This document shows, piece after piece, positions 25,826 to 34,068 of a DNA stretch of 64,000 bases (positions are counted from its first letter, which is position 1; each line of letters starts with the position of its first letter). The DNA lies in the NCBI GenBank assembly GCA_032560695.1, contig JAWGHR010000003.1, forward strand, positions 1 through 64,000, written 5' to 3'. Position numbers and translations under genes: made by a program. Origin of the DNA: Peptoniphilus_A harei_B. GTDB lineage: Bacteria; Bacillota; Clostridia; Tissierellales; Peptoniphilaceae. Below the pieces are notes generated by a model. The model ran no database searches, was not told the DNA's origin, and worked only from the letters and a program-made list of their open reading frames with translations.

Positions 25826-25851
25826 TGAACCTTTTTAGGTCCTAAATAGTC
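25826..25851 (+). promoter_or_regulatory. Likely ECF-type autoregulatory promoter
   Basis: TGAACCTTTTT (from 25826) and AGTCTTATAAG (from 25848), with 17 bp between CC and GTC, resemble the AACC ... GTC pattern used by ECF sigma factors of the SigV-like/ECF30 type. It lies 35 bp before the ECF sigma gene, so the sigma factor probably drives its own operon. Confidence 0.65.
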
Positions 25852-25885
25852 TTATAAGTAGATGCATCTAAGAGAGGAGGATAAA

Positions 25886-26452
25886 ATGAATCGTGAAATA
25901 AAATTTACAGAAGAAGATTTCAAAAAATTAAAAACTGGCGACAAGGATTCCTTTGACCTCCTTTACCAAGACTACTACCTAGTCTTATATAGGACTGCCC
26001 TCTTGATCTTGGGCAATAGGGAAGATGCAGAAGACGTCCTCCAAGACACTTTTGTATCAATTTATAAAAATGCAAGAACTCTTTCTGATTTTGAAAAGCT
26101 AAGGCCTTGGATCTTCTCTATATTAAAGAACACTTCCTACACAAGATACAAGAAGAGAAAGAGGGAATTCCCCGATGAATTTGTCCTTGATAAGGCAGAA
26201 GAAAGTCCCACCTATCTTGGAGAAGATGAGATTGCAGAGAGGTCAGAGATCCAAGATGCCCTCATGACTCTAAAGGAAAAGGAAAGAGAAGTCCTAGTCT
26301 TCTATTACTACAACGACTTTTCCATAGAAGAAATCGCAAGCATTTGCAAGACCTTCCAGGGTACAGTGAAGTCTAGACTCTACAGGGCCAGAAGAAATTT
26401 AAAGAAAGAACTTTTAAAAACACAAGAAGAATATGAAGGAGAGTTATTATGA
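25886..26452 (+). CDS. ECF-type RNA polymerase sigma factor
   Basis: A 188-aa sigma-70 family protein with regions 2 and 4 only. Region 2 includes LYRTALLILGNREDAEDVLQDTF, and region 4 includes LMTLKEKEREVLVFYYYNDF, IEEIASICKTFQGTVKSRLY and RARRNLKKEL. Such factors switch on stress or envelope genes. ATG 25886 follows GAGGAGG at 8 bp; an upstream in-frame start is less likely. It overlaps the downstream membrane regulator by 4 bp (ATGA) and probably reads its own promoter at 25826. The regulon is unknown. Confidence 0.92.
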   Translation: MNREIKFTEEDFKKLKTGDKDSFDLLYQDYYLVLYRTALLILGNREDAEDVLQDTFVSIYKNARTLSDFEKLRPWIFSILKNTSYTRYKKRKREFPDEFVLDKAEESPTYLGEDEIAERSEIQDALMTLKEKEREVLVFYYYNDFSIEEIASICKTFQGTVKSRLYRARRNLKKELLKTQEEYEGELL

Positions 26453-27210
26453 AAGATTTTGATAAGTATATAAAAAATGAACTGCATAAGTCTGTTGAAG
26501 ATTCTTCTCCTTCTGATTATCTTAAAAATAAAATTGATTTAGAAATCAATTCACAAGAAGAAAAAGGAGAATTTAAAATGAAAAAGAGATTTGTATTAGT
26601 GGCAGCCGCTGCCCTTGTCCTTTCAGCAGGCGTTTTTGCTGCAGGAAAAATTACTGGAACAATTTCGTCTTCAACATCATTTTATAACTACACAAACTAT
26701 ACCGACATGGCAAAGGCAGAAAAGAAGGCTGGCTTTGATGTCTATGCCCCAGAAAGTTTAGGAGATTATAAGTTTGAAGGAATCACAATAGATAATATAG
26801 CAGACATGGATGACACTGGAGCAAAACTAAATAAGAGAAAGGCAATTAGAGTAACTTATAAAAACGAAGCAGACGACAAAGTTATTCTTTCAATTGACAA
26901 GTATCCAGAAAGTTCAGTAGCTACTTCAGAACAGCCTTATCAAGAAATGAGAGAAATTAATGGCGTGCAAGTTTATTATTCGAGATTGGAAAGTGTCTTT
27001 TTACCAGATGAAAAAGATGCAACAAAAGAAGAACTCGAAAGATCAAAGAAGGATCCTTTCTTTAACCTAGCTATTGGTTCAGATAAAAGAGAAGAAGATG
27101 CTTCAAAGCACCTAATCTTTGACTACAAAGGAATCCAATATGCCTTAATGGCTGGAGATGATATGGACGTAAACGAATTTTATAAGATGGCAGAAGAAAT
27201 TATAAAATAA
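26449..27210 (+). CDS. Membrane-anchored regulator, putative anti-sigma factor
   Basis: A 253-aa protein with a short cytoplasmic N-terminus (1-43), one membrane helix (RFVLVAAAALVLSAGVFAAG, about 46-65) and an extracytoplasmic domain of about 185 residues. Position and topology are those of an anti-sigma factor for the overlapping ECF gene. It lacks the HxxxCxxC zinc motif of many anti-sigma factors. The outer part resembles DUF4367-like regions in length and location only. A perfect internal AAGGAG site precedes Met44 (ATG 26578), so a shorter form starting at a signal-peptide-like segment is possible. Confidence 0.75.
   Translation: MKDFDKYIKNELHKSVEDSSPSDYLKNKIDLEINSQEEKGEFKMKKRFVLVAAAALVLSAGVFAAGKITGTISSSTSFYNYTNYTDMAKAEKKAGFDVYAPESLGDYKFEGITIDNIADMDDTGAKLNKRKAIRVTYKNEADDKVILSIDKYPESSVATSEQPYQEMREINGVQVYYSRLESVFLPDEKDATKEELERSKKDPFFNLAIGSDKREEDASKHLIFDYKGIQYALMAGDDMDVNEFYKMAEEIIK
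26561..26580 (+). promoter_or_regulatory. Internal ribosome binding site and start in the putative anti-sigma gene
   Basis: AAAAAGGAGAATTTAAAATG gives AAGGAG with good spacing to an in-frame ATG at 26578. The product would begin MKKRFVLVAAAALVLSAG, a signal peptide, and would lack the cytoplasmic sigma-binding part. Confidence 0.5.
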
Positions 27211-27280
27211 TTTTTTCGCAGTTAGTTAAAACATTTTTCTTATATATATAATAGTTGTAAATTTTAAAAATCTAGACACC

Positions 27281-27312
27281 AAAAAAGGACCCTCGCGGTC
27301 CTTTCTTTTTTT
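27281..27312. terminator. Bidirectional terminator between convergent genes
   Basis: AAAGGACC (27284-27291) pairs with GGTCCTTT (27297-27304) around CTCGC; a T run follows and an A run precedes. It serves the putative anti-sigma gene and the opposing J-protein gene. Confidence 0.9.
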
Positions 27313-27314
27313 AT

Positions 27315-28169
27315 TTAATTTGCCCCAGTCATCTTCTTATACATTTCCACATTTGTGTCGTTTAAGAATTCGTAGGCTGCATTTATTTTTTGGAATTTTT
27401 CTTTTGCTCCCTCTTCCTTATTTAGGTCAGGGTGGAATTTTTTTGCCATCTTCCTGTAGGCAAGTTTGATTTCATACTTATCTGCTGTGTAGTTTACGCC
27501 AAGAGTGTCGCAGGCAGATTCGTATTGGTCCTTGAAGCCGTAGCCTCCAGTTGATGATGAAGAGCCACCATAGGATCCACCGTAATTATTGCCGTAAGGA
27601 CCTCCTTGATTTTCATAAAATCCTCCGTAGCCTGATTGCCTAAAGAATTCTTCGAATTGTGAGAAGTCGTCAAAAGTCGTCCAGGTAAAGCCGCCAAAGT
27701 CTTTGAACCTTTGCCTGTACTCTTCTTCTCTTTGCCTTCTTCTCTCTTCTTCTGCTTTAATTCTCTCTCTTTCCTTCTTTTCCCAGTAGGCTCTTCCGTA
27801 GCCAGAAATATTTTCAAATTCATTTTCCTTGCCAAGGAGATAATGGTCTGCCCTGTCGTAGAAAAATTCTGTCACCACATAGTGGGCGTACTTCAAGAAG
27901 GATTCTGACACATTGCCAAGTATTGGCACAAATATTGCCAAAACGATTAGGGTTGAGAGCCATTCATTTTTCGCCAAGCCCCTCCATGCAAAGGGGTTTA
28001 AAAGCAAAAATATTATTAAGCAGCCTCCCATAGAAATTATGTACAAGAAAAATCTTCTCACTGCCGAGAAGAGATCCACGGCAATATTTACTATTACAAT
28101 TAAGAAGGTCAAGAGGAGGTCTAAAAATTTCCCCAAACCCTTATAAAAATATCCTAAAATTTTATTCAT
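27315..28169 (-). CDS. Membrane-bound J-domain protein
   Basis: A 284-aa protein with several hydrophobic helices in residues 1-110, a charged Arg/Glu-rich helix (about 128-152), a Gly/Tyr/Ser-rich linker (GGYGGFYENQGGPYGNNYGG, with more after it) and a C-terminal J domain (222-284; the HPD motif is in KKFHPDLNKEEGAKEKF). J domains activate Hsp70 (DnaK) ATPase, so this should recruit DnaK to the membrane. The domain order is reversed from DnaJ and lacks zinc fingers. Its start overlaps the metallopeptidase stop by 8 bp, so the two are translationally coupled. Confidence 0.85.
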   Translation of the reverse strand: MNKILGYFYKGLGKFLDLLLTFLIVIVNIAVDLFSAVRRFFLYIISMGGCLIIFLLLNPFAWRGLAKNEWLSTLIVLAIFVPILGNVSESFLKYAHYVVTEFFYDRADHYLLGKENEFENISGYGRAYWEKKERERIKAEEERRRQREEEYRQRFKDFGGFTWTTFDDFSQFEEFFRQSGYGGFYENQGGPYGNNYGGSYGGSSSSTGGYGFKDQYESACDTLGVNYTADKYEIKLAYRKMAKKFHPDLNKEEGAKEKFQKINAAYEFLNDTNVEMYKKMTGAN

Positions 28170-28824
28170 TATCTATCCCTTTTCTATATTCTTCTAAAAA
28201 CTTTTCGTCTTCAATGACAAGTCCCCACTCATTTGCTAAAAATTCTAAGTGGTGGGTGAACTCGTGGAGGAGAACTTCTTCAAGTTTTTCCTTAAGTCTA
28301 TCTCTCGATGAAAATCTGTACATCTCCATAAAGGACCCGTAGTAAATTTTTATCATGTTGCCTAGGATAGACCTTTGGTACTCTCCCATTATTAATAGGT
28401 CATCATTGCGGGCCTCGGCGTGGTACTTCTTCTCTTCTGATAAGATTATACCACCATTTAGATGATCAAAGGCGTAGGATGGTATAGACTCGCAAATTTC
28501 TTCCAAAAACTCTTCTACCTCATCGATCCTCTCAAAGTAATAGGAGTCCTCGTCACTATCATTTTCTAAATCTATTTTTTCTCTTTTATCTTCTCGGCCT
28601 TCATCTTTGCCTTCTTCAAAAGCTTCATGACAAGTCTTGCAAGTCTCGCAAACATCATCTATGAAAGATTCATCTTCCTTTGTCTTCTCCGGCTCAATGT
28701 TTTCACATGAACTCAAAGACATCTCTTCTCTTTTATCATAAATATCTTGAATTATATCGAGAGGAAGATCAATATTATTATCTTCATCACTATAAAAAAT
28801 TTTTTTCTCGTCAAAGTCCTGCAT
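28162..28824 (-). CDS. Zincin-like metallopeptidase family protein
   Basis: A 220-aa protein. The C-terminal half (about 105-220) is a minimal zincin domain with HEFTHHLEF (HExxH) near residue 187, close to the 'metallopeptidase family' (DUF1025-like) group. The N-terminal 100 residues are very acidic and carry a Cys/His cluster (CETCKTCHEAF) that may bind metal; this extension is not part of the usual domain. ATG 28824 has AGGTGA upstream. It overlaps the membrane J-protein gene, which hints at a joint role in membrane protein quality control. Substrate unknown. Confidence 0.8.
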   Translation of the reverse strand: MQDFDEKKIFYSDEDNNIDLPLDIIQDIYDKREEMSLSSCENIEPEKTKEDESFIDDVCETCKTCHEAFEEGKDEGREDKREKIDLENDSDEDSYYFERIDEVEEFLEEICESIPSYAFDHLNGGIILSEEKKYHAEARNDDLLIMGEYQRSILGNMIKIYYGSFMEMYRFSSRDRLKEKLEEVLLHEFTHHLEFLANEWGLVIEDEKFLEEYRKGIDNE

Positions 28825-28842
28825 CTTTTCACCTACAAAATA

Positions 28843-28868
28843 AAAAACTGTAGAAACCTACAGTTTTT
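28843..28868. terminator. Terminator of the opp operon
   Basis: Perfect 11-bp stem 28843-28853 / 28858-28868 with an AAAC loop and A/T ends, usable in both directions. It lies after the oppF stop and before the metallopeptidase gene. Confidence 0.9.
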
Positions 28869-28915
28869 CTACTTTATTTAATTATAATACCCAAGCTTAA
28901 AATTTTCCACACATC

Positions 28916-29716
28916 TTACACATCATCAAGAGCTGCCAACTTTTTGCCAGGCACTGATGACAAGAGTTTTTTTGTGTAATCCATCTTTGGTTTTTCAAAA
29001 ATTTCTTCTGATTCGTCGTATTCCACGCAATCGCCGTGATACATTACGAGAACTTCTTCTGCAACATGCCTAACAACTGATAGGTCGTGGGAGATGAAAA
29101 TCATAGAAAGTCCTAGATCTCTTTGAAGGTTTTCCAGCAAGTTAATTATTTGCGCTTGGATAGAAACGTCAAGGGCTGAAGTTGGTTCGTCAGCAATAAT
29201 TATTTTTGGATCAACTGCAAGGGCTCTCGCAATAGAAATTCTCTGTCTTTGTCCTCCTGAGAACTCGTGAGGATACCTCTCCATGTGGTATTCTGACAGT
29301 CCACATATTTCCATAGTCTCTAAAACTTTTTTGTGGATCTTGTCCTTGTCCCTCTCTCCCAAAAGATTTCTTATTCCCGATGCAATTATATCCTTGCACT
29401 TTTTTCTAGGGTTAAGTGATGAGTAGGGATCTTGAAAAATCATTTGGACGTCTTTCCTATATTCTTTTAGCTCCCTTTGGTTCTCTTCTAAAATATTTTT
29501 TCCATTGTAAATAATCTGACCTGTGGCATCTGGATAAAGTCCCATAATGCACCTTGCAAGAGTTGACTTACCAGACCCACTTTCTCCAACTACGCCAAGG
29601 GTGTGCGAAGTCCTAAGGTCAAAGGAAATATCATTAACTGCCTTTAGGCTATTTTTTTTGCCAATATTGAATTCCTTGTTTAAGTTCTTAACTTGTAAAA
29701 TTATTTTATCTTCCAT
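28916..29716 (-). CDS. oppF: Oligopeptide ABC transporter ATP-binding protein OppF
   Basis: A 266-aa ABC ATPase. Walker A is GESGSGKST, the signature is FSGGQRQRISIARALA, and Walker B is IIIADEPTSALDV. The C-terminal oligopeptide_CTP region is short. With OppD it drives peptide import through OppBC. Start ATG 29716 is preferred over a GTG inside the AGGTGAT site. It lies 5 bp after oppD. Confidence 0.93.
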   Translation of the reverse strand: MEDKIILQVKNLNKEFNIGKKNSLKAVNDISFDLRTSHTLGVVGESGSGKSTLARCIMGLYPDATGQIIYNGKNILEENQRELKEYRKDVQMIFQDPYSSLNPRKKCKDIIASGIRNLLGERDKDKIHKKVLETMEICGLSEYHMERYPHEFSGGQRQRISIARALAVDPKIIIADEPTSALDVSIQAQIINLLENLQRDLGLSMIFISHDLSVVRHVAEEVLVMYHGDCVEYDESEEIFEKPKMDYTKKLLSSVPGKKLAALDDV

Positions 29717-29721
29717 TAGTA

Positions 29722-30678
29722 TCACCTGTACAAGAAGCAGCTTACTTTTTGTCCGTCAACATCAACTTCTTCAGGAGCCTTTTCTTCGCAAATTTTCATT
29801 TTCTCGTCGCACCTGTCACAGAAGTTGCAGCAGTCAGGGAGTCCTATTGGATTGGGAACTGATCCCCTAATTGTGTAGAGCTCATCCTTCTTCTTGTGGG
29901 CACTTGGTATAGCCTTAATAAGTCCTTTTGTGTAAGGATGAAGAGGTCTTTTGAAAATATCTTCAGCCTTGGCCCTTTCCACAACTTTGCCTGCGTACAT
30001 TACGTTGACATAGTCTGCGATATCAGATACAACTCCCAAGTCGTGGCTTATGAAAATAATAGAAGTGTTCATGTCTTCCTTTAATTTTTTCATGAGTTCT
30101 AGGACTTCCTTTTGAATAGTAACGTCAAGAGCCGTTGTTGGCTCATCAGCTATTAAGAGTTTGGGAGATGATGATAGGGCCATTGCAATCATAATCCTCT
30201 GTCTCATACCACCAGAAAGCTCATGGGGGTATGAATTATAAACTTCTTCTGCCCTAGCTATCTCAACTTTTTTTATCATTTCTATGGACTTTTCTTTGGC
30301 AGTCTTCTTATCCATCTTAAAGTGAGTCCTAAAGACCTCTGACATTTGGTAGCCAACCTTTAGGGCTGGGTTAAGTGAAGTCATGGGCTCCTGGAAAATC
30401 ATGGAGATTTCATTCCCCCTAATATGTCTAAGCTCTTCGGGAGTAGACTTAAGTAAATTCTTACCTTCAAAATTTATTTCTCCAGAAATTTTTTCAAGAG
30501 ATGACTTGTCAAGAAGACCCATAATTGCAAGAGAGGTTACTGACTTGCCTGAACCACTTTCTCCTACTATGGCAGTTGTCTTACCATCACGAGTATTTAT
30601 ATTAACCTTGTTTACTGCTTTGACAATACCTTGGGAGCTTTTGAAAAAAACTTCAAGGTCTTTTATTTCTAATAACAT
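29722..30678 (-). CDS. oppD: Oligopeptide ABC transporter ATP-binding protein OppD
   Basis: A 318-aa ABC ATPase. Walker A is GESGSGKSV, the signature is LSGGMRQRIMIAMAL, and Walker B is LLIADEPTTALDV. The C-terminal oligopeptide/dipeptide domain ends with Cys-rich CCNFCDRCDEKMKICEEKAP, which often binds an iron-sulfur cluster in this family. GGAGGT lies 5 bp before ATG 30678; a longer in-frame start overlaps oppC. It pairs with OppF as the ATPase heterodimer. Confidence 0.93.
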   Translation of the reverse strand: MLLEIKDLEVFFKSSQGIVKAVNKVNINTRDGKTTAIVGESGSGKSVTSLAIMGLLDKSSLEKISGEINFEGKNLLKSTPEELRHIRGNEISMIFQEPMTSLNPALKVGYQMSEVFRTHFKMDKKTAKEKSIEMIKKVEIARAEEVYNSYPHELSGGMRQRIMIAMALSSSPKLLIADEPTTALDVTIQKEVLELMKKLKEDMNTSIIFISHDLGVVSDIADYVNVMYAGKVVERAKAEDIFKRPLHPYTKGLIKAIPSAHKKKDELYTIRGSVPNPIGLPDCCNFCDRCDEKMKICEEKAPEEVDVDGQKVSCFLYR

Positions 30679-30679
30679 A

Positions 30680-31522
30680 CTACCTCCTGAACTTTGGATC
30701 AAAGGCATCTCTTAAGGCATCGCCAACTATATTTAAAACTAAAATAGTTAGGGCAATGGCAATACCTGGGAAGAGAGTGATGTGAGGATAGTTCCTTATA
30801 TAGGCCCTTCCTTCAGAAAGCATTTGACCCCACTCTGCTTCTGGCGGCATAATTCCCATTCCTATAAAGGAAAGTGAAGCTGCTGATAGGATTGCAGTTC
30901 CAACTCCAATTGTGGCTTGAACAATTATTGGTGCAAAACAATTGGGAAGAATTTCTGTAAAAATTAATTTAAAGGTCTTAACTCCAGCAAGCCTTGCCGA
31001 TTCAATATATTCCAAGTTCTTCACAGCCATAACCTGACTCCTAACAATCCTTGCATAAGATGGTATTGATGAAAGAGAAACTGCTAAGATCAAGTTCTTC
31101 ATTCCACCACCAAGAGCTGCTGCAAGTGCAATTGCAAGGACAAGTTGTGGAATCGATAAAATTGTATCCATTACCCTCATGATTATGGCGTCAAAGACTC
31201 CTTCATAATAACCTGCCAAGGCTCCAATTATTACTCCAATAAAGGTAGAAATAATTACAGAAGAAAATCCAATTTTTAAAGAAATTTGTCCTCCCTTTAG
31301 GACTCTTGAAAATATGTCACGACCAAAGTTGTCTGTTCCCATTAAGTGTTCTGAGCTTGGTCTCAAAAAGTTGTCTTTTGGAAACTGCTCTGTGTAGTCG
31401 TAGGGTGCTATGAGATCAGCAAAAATTGCCGAAAGAACTATTAAAATTAAAATTCCAAGGGCAAATACTGCAACCTTGTTCCTACTGTAATATTTAAAAA
31501 ATGTTTTAAATCTCTTTAACAT
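30680..31522 (-). CDS. oppC: Oligopeptide ABC transporter permease OppC
   Basis: A 280-aa inner-membrane permease with an N-terminal OppC_N segment (NKVAVFALGILILIVLSAIF, then HLMGTDNFGRDIFSRVLKG) and a BPD_transp_1 domain. The coupling loop EYIESARLAGVKTFKLIFTE is near the usual EAA position. It forms the channel with OppB. It lies 7 bp downstream of oppB and 1 bp before oppD. Confidence 0.93.
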   Translation of the reverse strand: MLKRFKTFFKYYSRNKVAVFALGILILIVLSAIFADLIAPYDYTEQFPKDNFLRPSSEHLMGTDNFGRDIFSRVLKGGQISLKIGFSSVIISTFIGVIIGALAGYYEGVFDAIIMRVMDTILSIPQLVLAIALAAALGGGMKNLILAVSLSSIPSYARIVRSQVMAVKNLEYIESARLAGVKTFKLIFTEILPNCFAPIIVQATIGVGTAILSAASLSFIGMGIMPPEAEWGQMLSEGRAYIRNYPHITLFPGIAIALTILVLNIVGDALRDAFDPKFRR

Positions 31523-31529
31523 AGTCCAC

Positions 31530-32459
31530 CTACTTGTACTCTGACTTAATTCTAGGATTTATAAATCCATAGAGTATATCAACCACAATGGAAATCACCG
31601 AATAAACTATGGCTATGAGCATAATTGCCCCAAGGATTATTGGATAGTCACGAGTTTTTATGGAGTCAACCATTAGTCTTCCAATGCCAGGAATAGAAAA
31701 AATTGTCTCTGTCAAAATACTTCCACCAAGAAGTCCACCAGCTTGTAGTCCAATAGTAGTTATAACTGGAATCATGGCATTCTTTAGTGCGTGAACAAAA
31801 ATAATTTTGGACTTTGAAAGTCCCTTGGCATAGGCTGTCCTAATGTAGTCCTTGTCCAAGACATCTAACATTGCCGACCTTGTCATCCTCATAATAACTG
31901 CAGAGGATTGGAATCCCAGGGCAAACCACGGTAGAATCATCTGCTTAATAGATGAAAACCCTGAAGCAGGCAAGATCTTTAACTTAGTAGAAAAGATTAT
32001 TATAAGTAAAAGGCCTGACCAAAAGATTGGCATGGCAAGGCCCACCATTCCAAAGGCTGTGATTATAGAATCTATAAAGGTGTTTTTCTTTAAAGCCGCA
32101 AGAACGCCAAAGGAAATTCCCATTACAATAGCAATTATAAGGGCGCCACCTGCAAGCTTAATTGTTGTTGGAAAAACTCTTAAAAGAGCTGCTGTAACAG
32201 ACCTTCCTGATTGATAACTTGTTCCCAGATCAAAGTGGAAGACCAAGTTTTTTAAATAATTCCCATACTGAACCAGGAAGGGTTCATTTAGACCAAGACT
32301 CTCTCTTATTGCCTCTACTGTTTCCTTTGGTGCATTGGGTCCAGCTGCAGCAAGGGCAGCATCACCTGGAGAAAGGTAGAGGAGCAAGAAGACTATAAAA
32401 CTTACTCCCAAGAGAGTAGGTATTAAAATCAGGAGTCTCTTTAAAATATATTTTGTCAT
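31530..32459 (-). CDS. oppB: Oligopeptide ABC transporter permease OppB
   Basis: A 309-aa permease with six predicted helices. It starts YILKRLLILIPTLLGVSFIV, typical of DppB/OppB, and has the coupling loop DYIRTAYAKGLSKSKIIF. ATG 32459 has AAAGGA upstream. It follows oppA after a 67-bp gap that contains a strong stem-loop. Confidence 0.93.
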   Translation of the reverse strand: MTKYILKRLLILIPTLLGVSFIVFLLLYLSPGDAALAAAGPNAPKETVEAIRESLGLNEPFLVQYGNYLKNLVFHFDLGTSYQSGRSVTAALLRVFPTTIKLAGGALIIAIVMGISFGVLAALKKNTFIDSIITAFGMVGLAMPIFWSGLLLIIIFSTKLKILPASGFSSIKQMILPWFALGFQSSAVIMRMTRSAMLDVLDKDYIRTAYAKGLSKSKIIFVHALKNAMIPVITTIGLQAGGLLGGSILTETIFSIPGIGRLMVDSIKTRDYPIILGAIMLIAIVYSVISIVVDILYGFINPRIKSEYK

Positions 32460-32487
32460 ATCTAATCCTTTCTTTCCTAGAAAAGAC

Positions 32488-32519
32488 GAAATTCACCAAA
32501 TAAGAACTTGGTGAATTTC
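32488..32519 (-). other. Stem-loop between oppA and oppB
   Basis: A perfect 12-bp stem (32488-32499 / 32508-32519) with an 8-nt loop, without a good U run on the minus strand. It probably protects or processes the mRNA so that oppA is made in excess over the membrane parts. Confidence 0.75.
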
Positions 32520-32526
32520 AAAAAAA

Positions 32527-34053
32527 TTATTTTTCTAATAAAGTTACATCTTTAAGTTCTTGTGGATATTTTGGAAGTAGTTGAAGTCCTTCTACTCTAC
32601 TATTAGCTGCCACAAGTGTTTCACCATAGCAAATGTATAACCATGGATATTCTTGGTTTATAAGCTCTTGAGCCTTCTTATAGATTTCAGCTCTCTTTGC
32701 ATCATCAACTGTTGAAAGACCTTCTTTTATTAAATTATCAAGTTCTTCATTTCCAAAGTACATAAAGTTTGGTCCTTCACCCTTGTTTGATGAATGGAAA
32801 GGTTGGAAAAGTTCATAGTGGGCATCCACAATTGATGGGTTCCAGCTCATAATAAACATGTTGTGTTCTTTTCTCTTTAGAGCATCCATGAAAGCTCCCC
32901 ACTCAAGTCTTTCTATGTTAAGACCAATTCCATATTCCTTCAATTGGGCTTGCATCATAGTTGCAACATTAACTCTTTGAGTGTTGTCAGATGTGTAGAT
33001 GGAAATATTTGTGCCATCGCCTACTCCTGCAGCTGCAAAAAGTTCCTTTGCCTTTTCCTTGTTAACCTTGTTTGCTTCAAGAGAATCTGCTATAGAATAC
33101 TTGAAGTTAGGGTTAATTGGACTTGTTGCAAGCTTTCCACTGTTCATATAAACAGTTTCAAAAATTGAATTCATGTCAATAGCATTTACCATAGCTTCTC
33201 TTGCTTCCTTCTTGTCGAAAGGAGCCTTGTCCATGTTAAATCCAATGAAGTGAACTGAGTTATCTAATTTTCTGTAAAGAGTTAAATCATTGTTTTCTTC
33301 TATGTTAGAAACTTCTGATGGGTCGATTTTATATGCAAGGTCTACTCCACCAGATTCAAGCTCAATAATTCTTTGTGAAGCTTCTGGTATTACCTTCATT
33401 TCGATTCCAGCAATGCCTGGCTTGTCTCCCCAATAATTTTCATTTACTGAGAAAGTCGCATGGTCATTTTGAACCCATTCATCTAATACGAAAGGTCCAG
33501 TTCCCATTGGTGCAGTAGCAAGGTCTGCTCCACCTTCTACATAGGCCTTAGACACAATAGACACAGCTGGGTGTGATAGTGAATTTAAAAAGGCAGCGTC
33601 TGCTTCAGTTAACTTAAAGGAAAAAGTTAAATCATCTTCCTTTTGGTAGGAATTTGGATCTATCTTGCCATAAAAAGATTTAAACTTTTCACTTCCTGCT
33701 GCTCTTTGAAGTGTAAAAATTACATCATCAGCGGTAAGTGGGCTTCCATCAGAAAACTTAACTCCCTCTCTAACTTTAATCTTAAAAGTTTGTGGGTCTG
33801 GGTTTTCTATTGATTCTGCAAGTGAATTTACAAGTTCGCCCTTTGCGTTTCTCTTTACTAAAGTATCATAAACTTGAATTAAAATATTTTCTGCGTAATC
33901 ATCATTTAGTGCATTAGGCTCAAGCGTTGTAGTATCTTCAGAAACTGCAACTTTTAATACCTCTCCTTCTCCATCAGCCGTGTCCTTAGAAGAACAAGCT
34001 GTCATAAATAGAGAAAGCACTAAAAGCATTCCAATAATTACTCTCTTCTTCAT
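32527..34053 (-). CDS. oppA: Oligopeptide ABC transporter substrate-binding lipoprotein OppA
   Basis: A 508-aa family 5 extracellular solute-binding protein. It has a signal peptide with lipobox FMTAC (lipid Cys near 21), then VSEDTTTLEPNALNDDYAE, VKFSDGSPLTADDV and TGPFVLDEW, all typical of peptide/nickel/dipeptide binders. It delivers oligopeptides to OppBCDF. Start ATG 34053 is chosen over an ATG 6 bp upstream because AAGGA is then at the right spacing. It begins 15 bp after the murA stop. Confidence 0.92.
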   Translation of the reverse strand: MKKRVIIGMLLVLSLFMTACSSKDTADGEGEVLKVAVSEDTTTLEPNALNDDYAENILIQVYDTLVKRNAKGELVNSLAESIENPDPQTFKIKVREGVKFSDGSPLTADDVIFTLQRAAGSEKFKSFYGKIDPNSYQKEDDLTFSFKLTEADAAFLNSLSHPAVSIVSKAYVEGGADLATAPMGTGPFVLDEWVQNDHATFSVNENYWGDKPGIAGIEMKVIPEASQRIIELESGGVDLAYKIDPSEVSNIEENNDLTLYRKLDNSVHFIGFNMDKAPFDKKEAREAMVNAIDMNSIFETVYMNSGKLATSPINPNFKYSIADSLEANKVNKEKAKELFAAAGVGDGTNISIYTSDNTQRVNVATMMQAQLKEYGIGLNIERLEWGAFMDALKRKEHNMFIMSWNPSIVDAHYELFQPFHSSNKGEGPNFMYFGNEELDNLIKEGLSTVDDAKRAEIYKKAQELINQEYPWLYICYGETLVAANSRVEGLQLLPKYPQELKDVTLLEK

Positions 34054-34068
34054 TATCATCGTCCTTTC

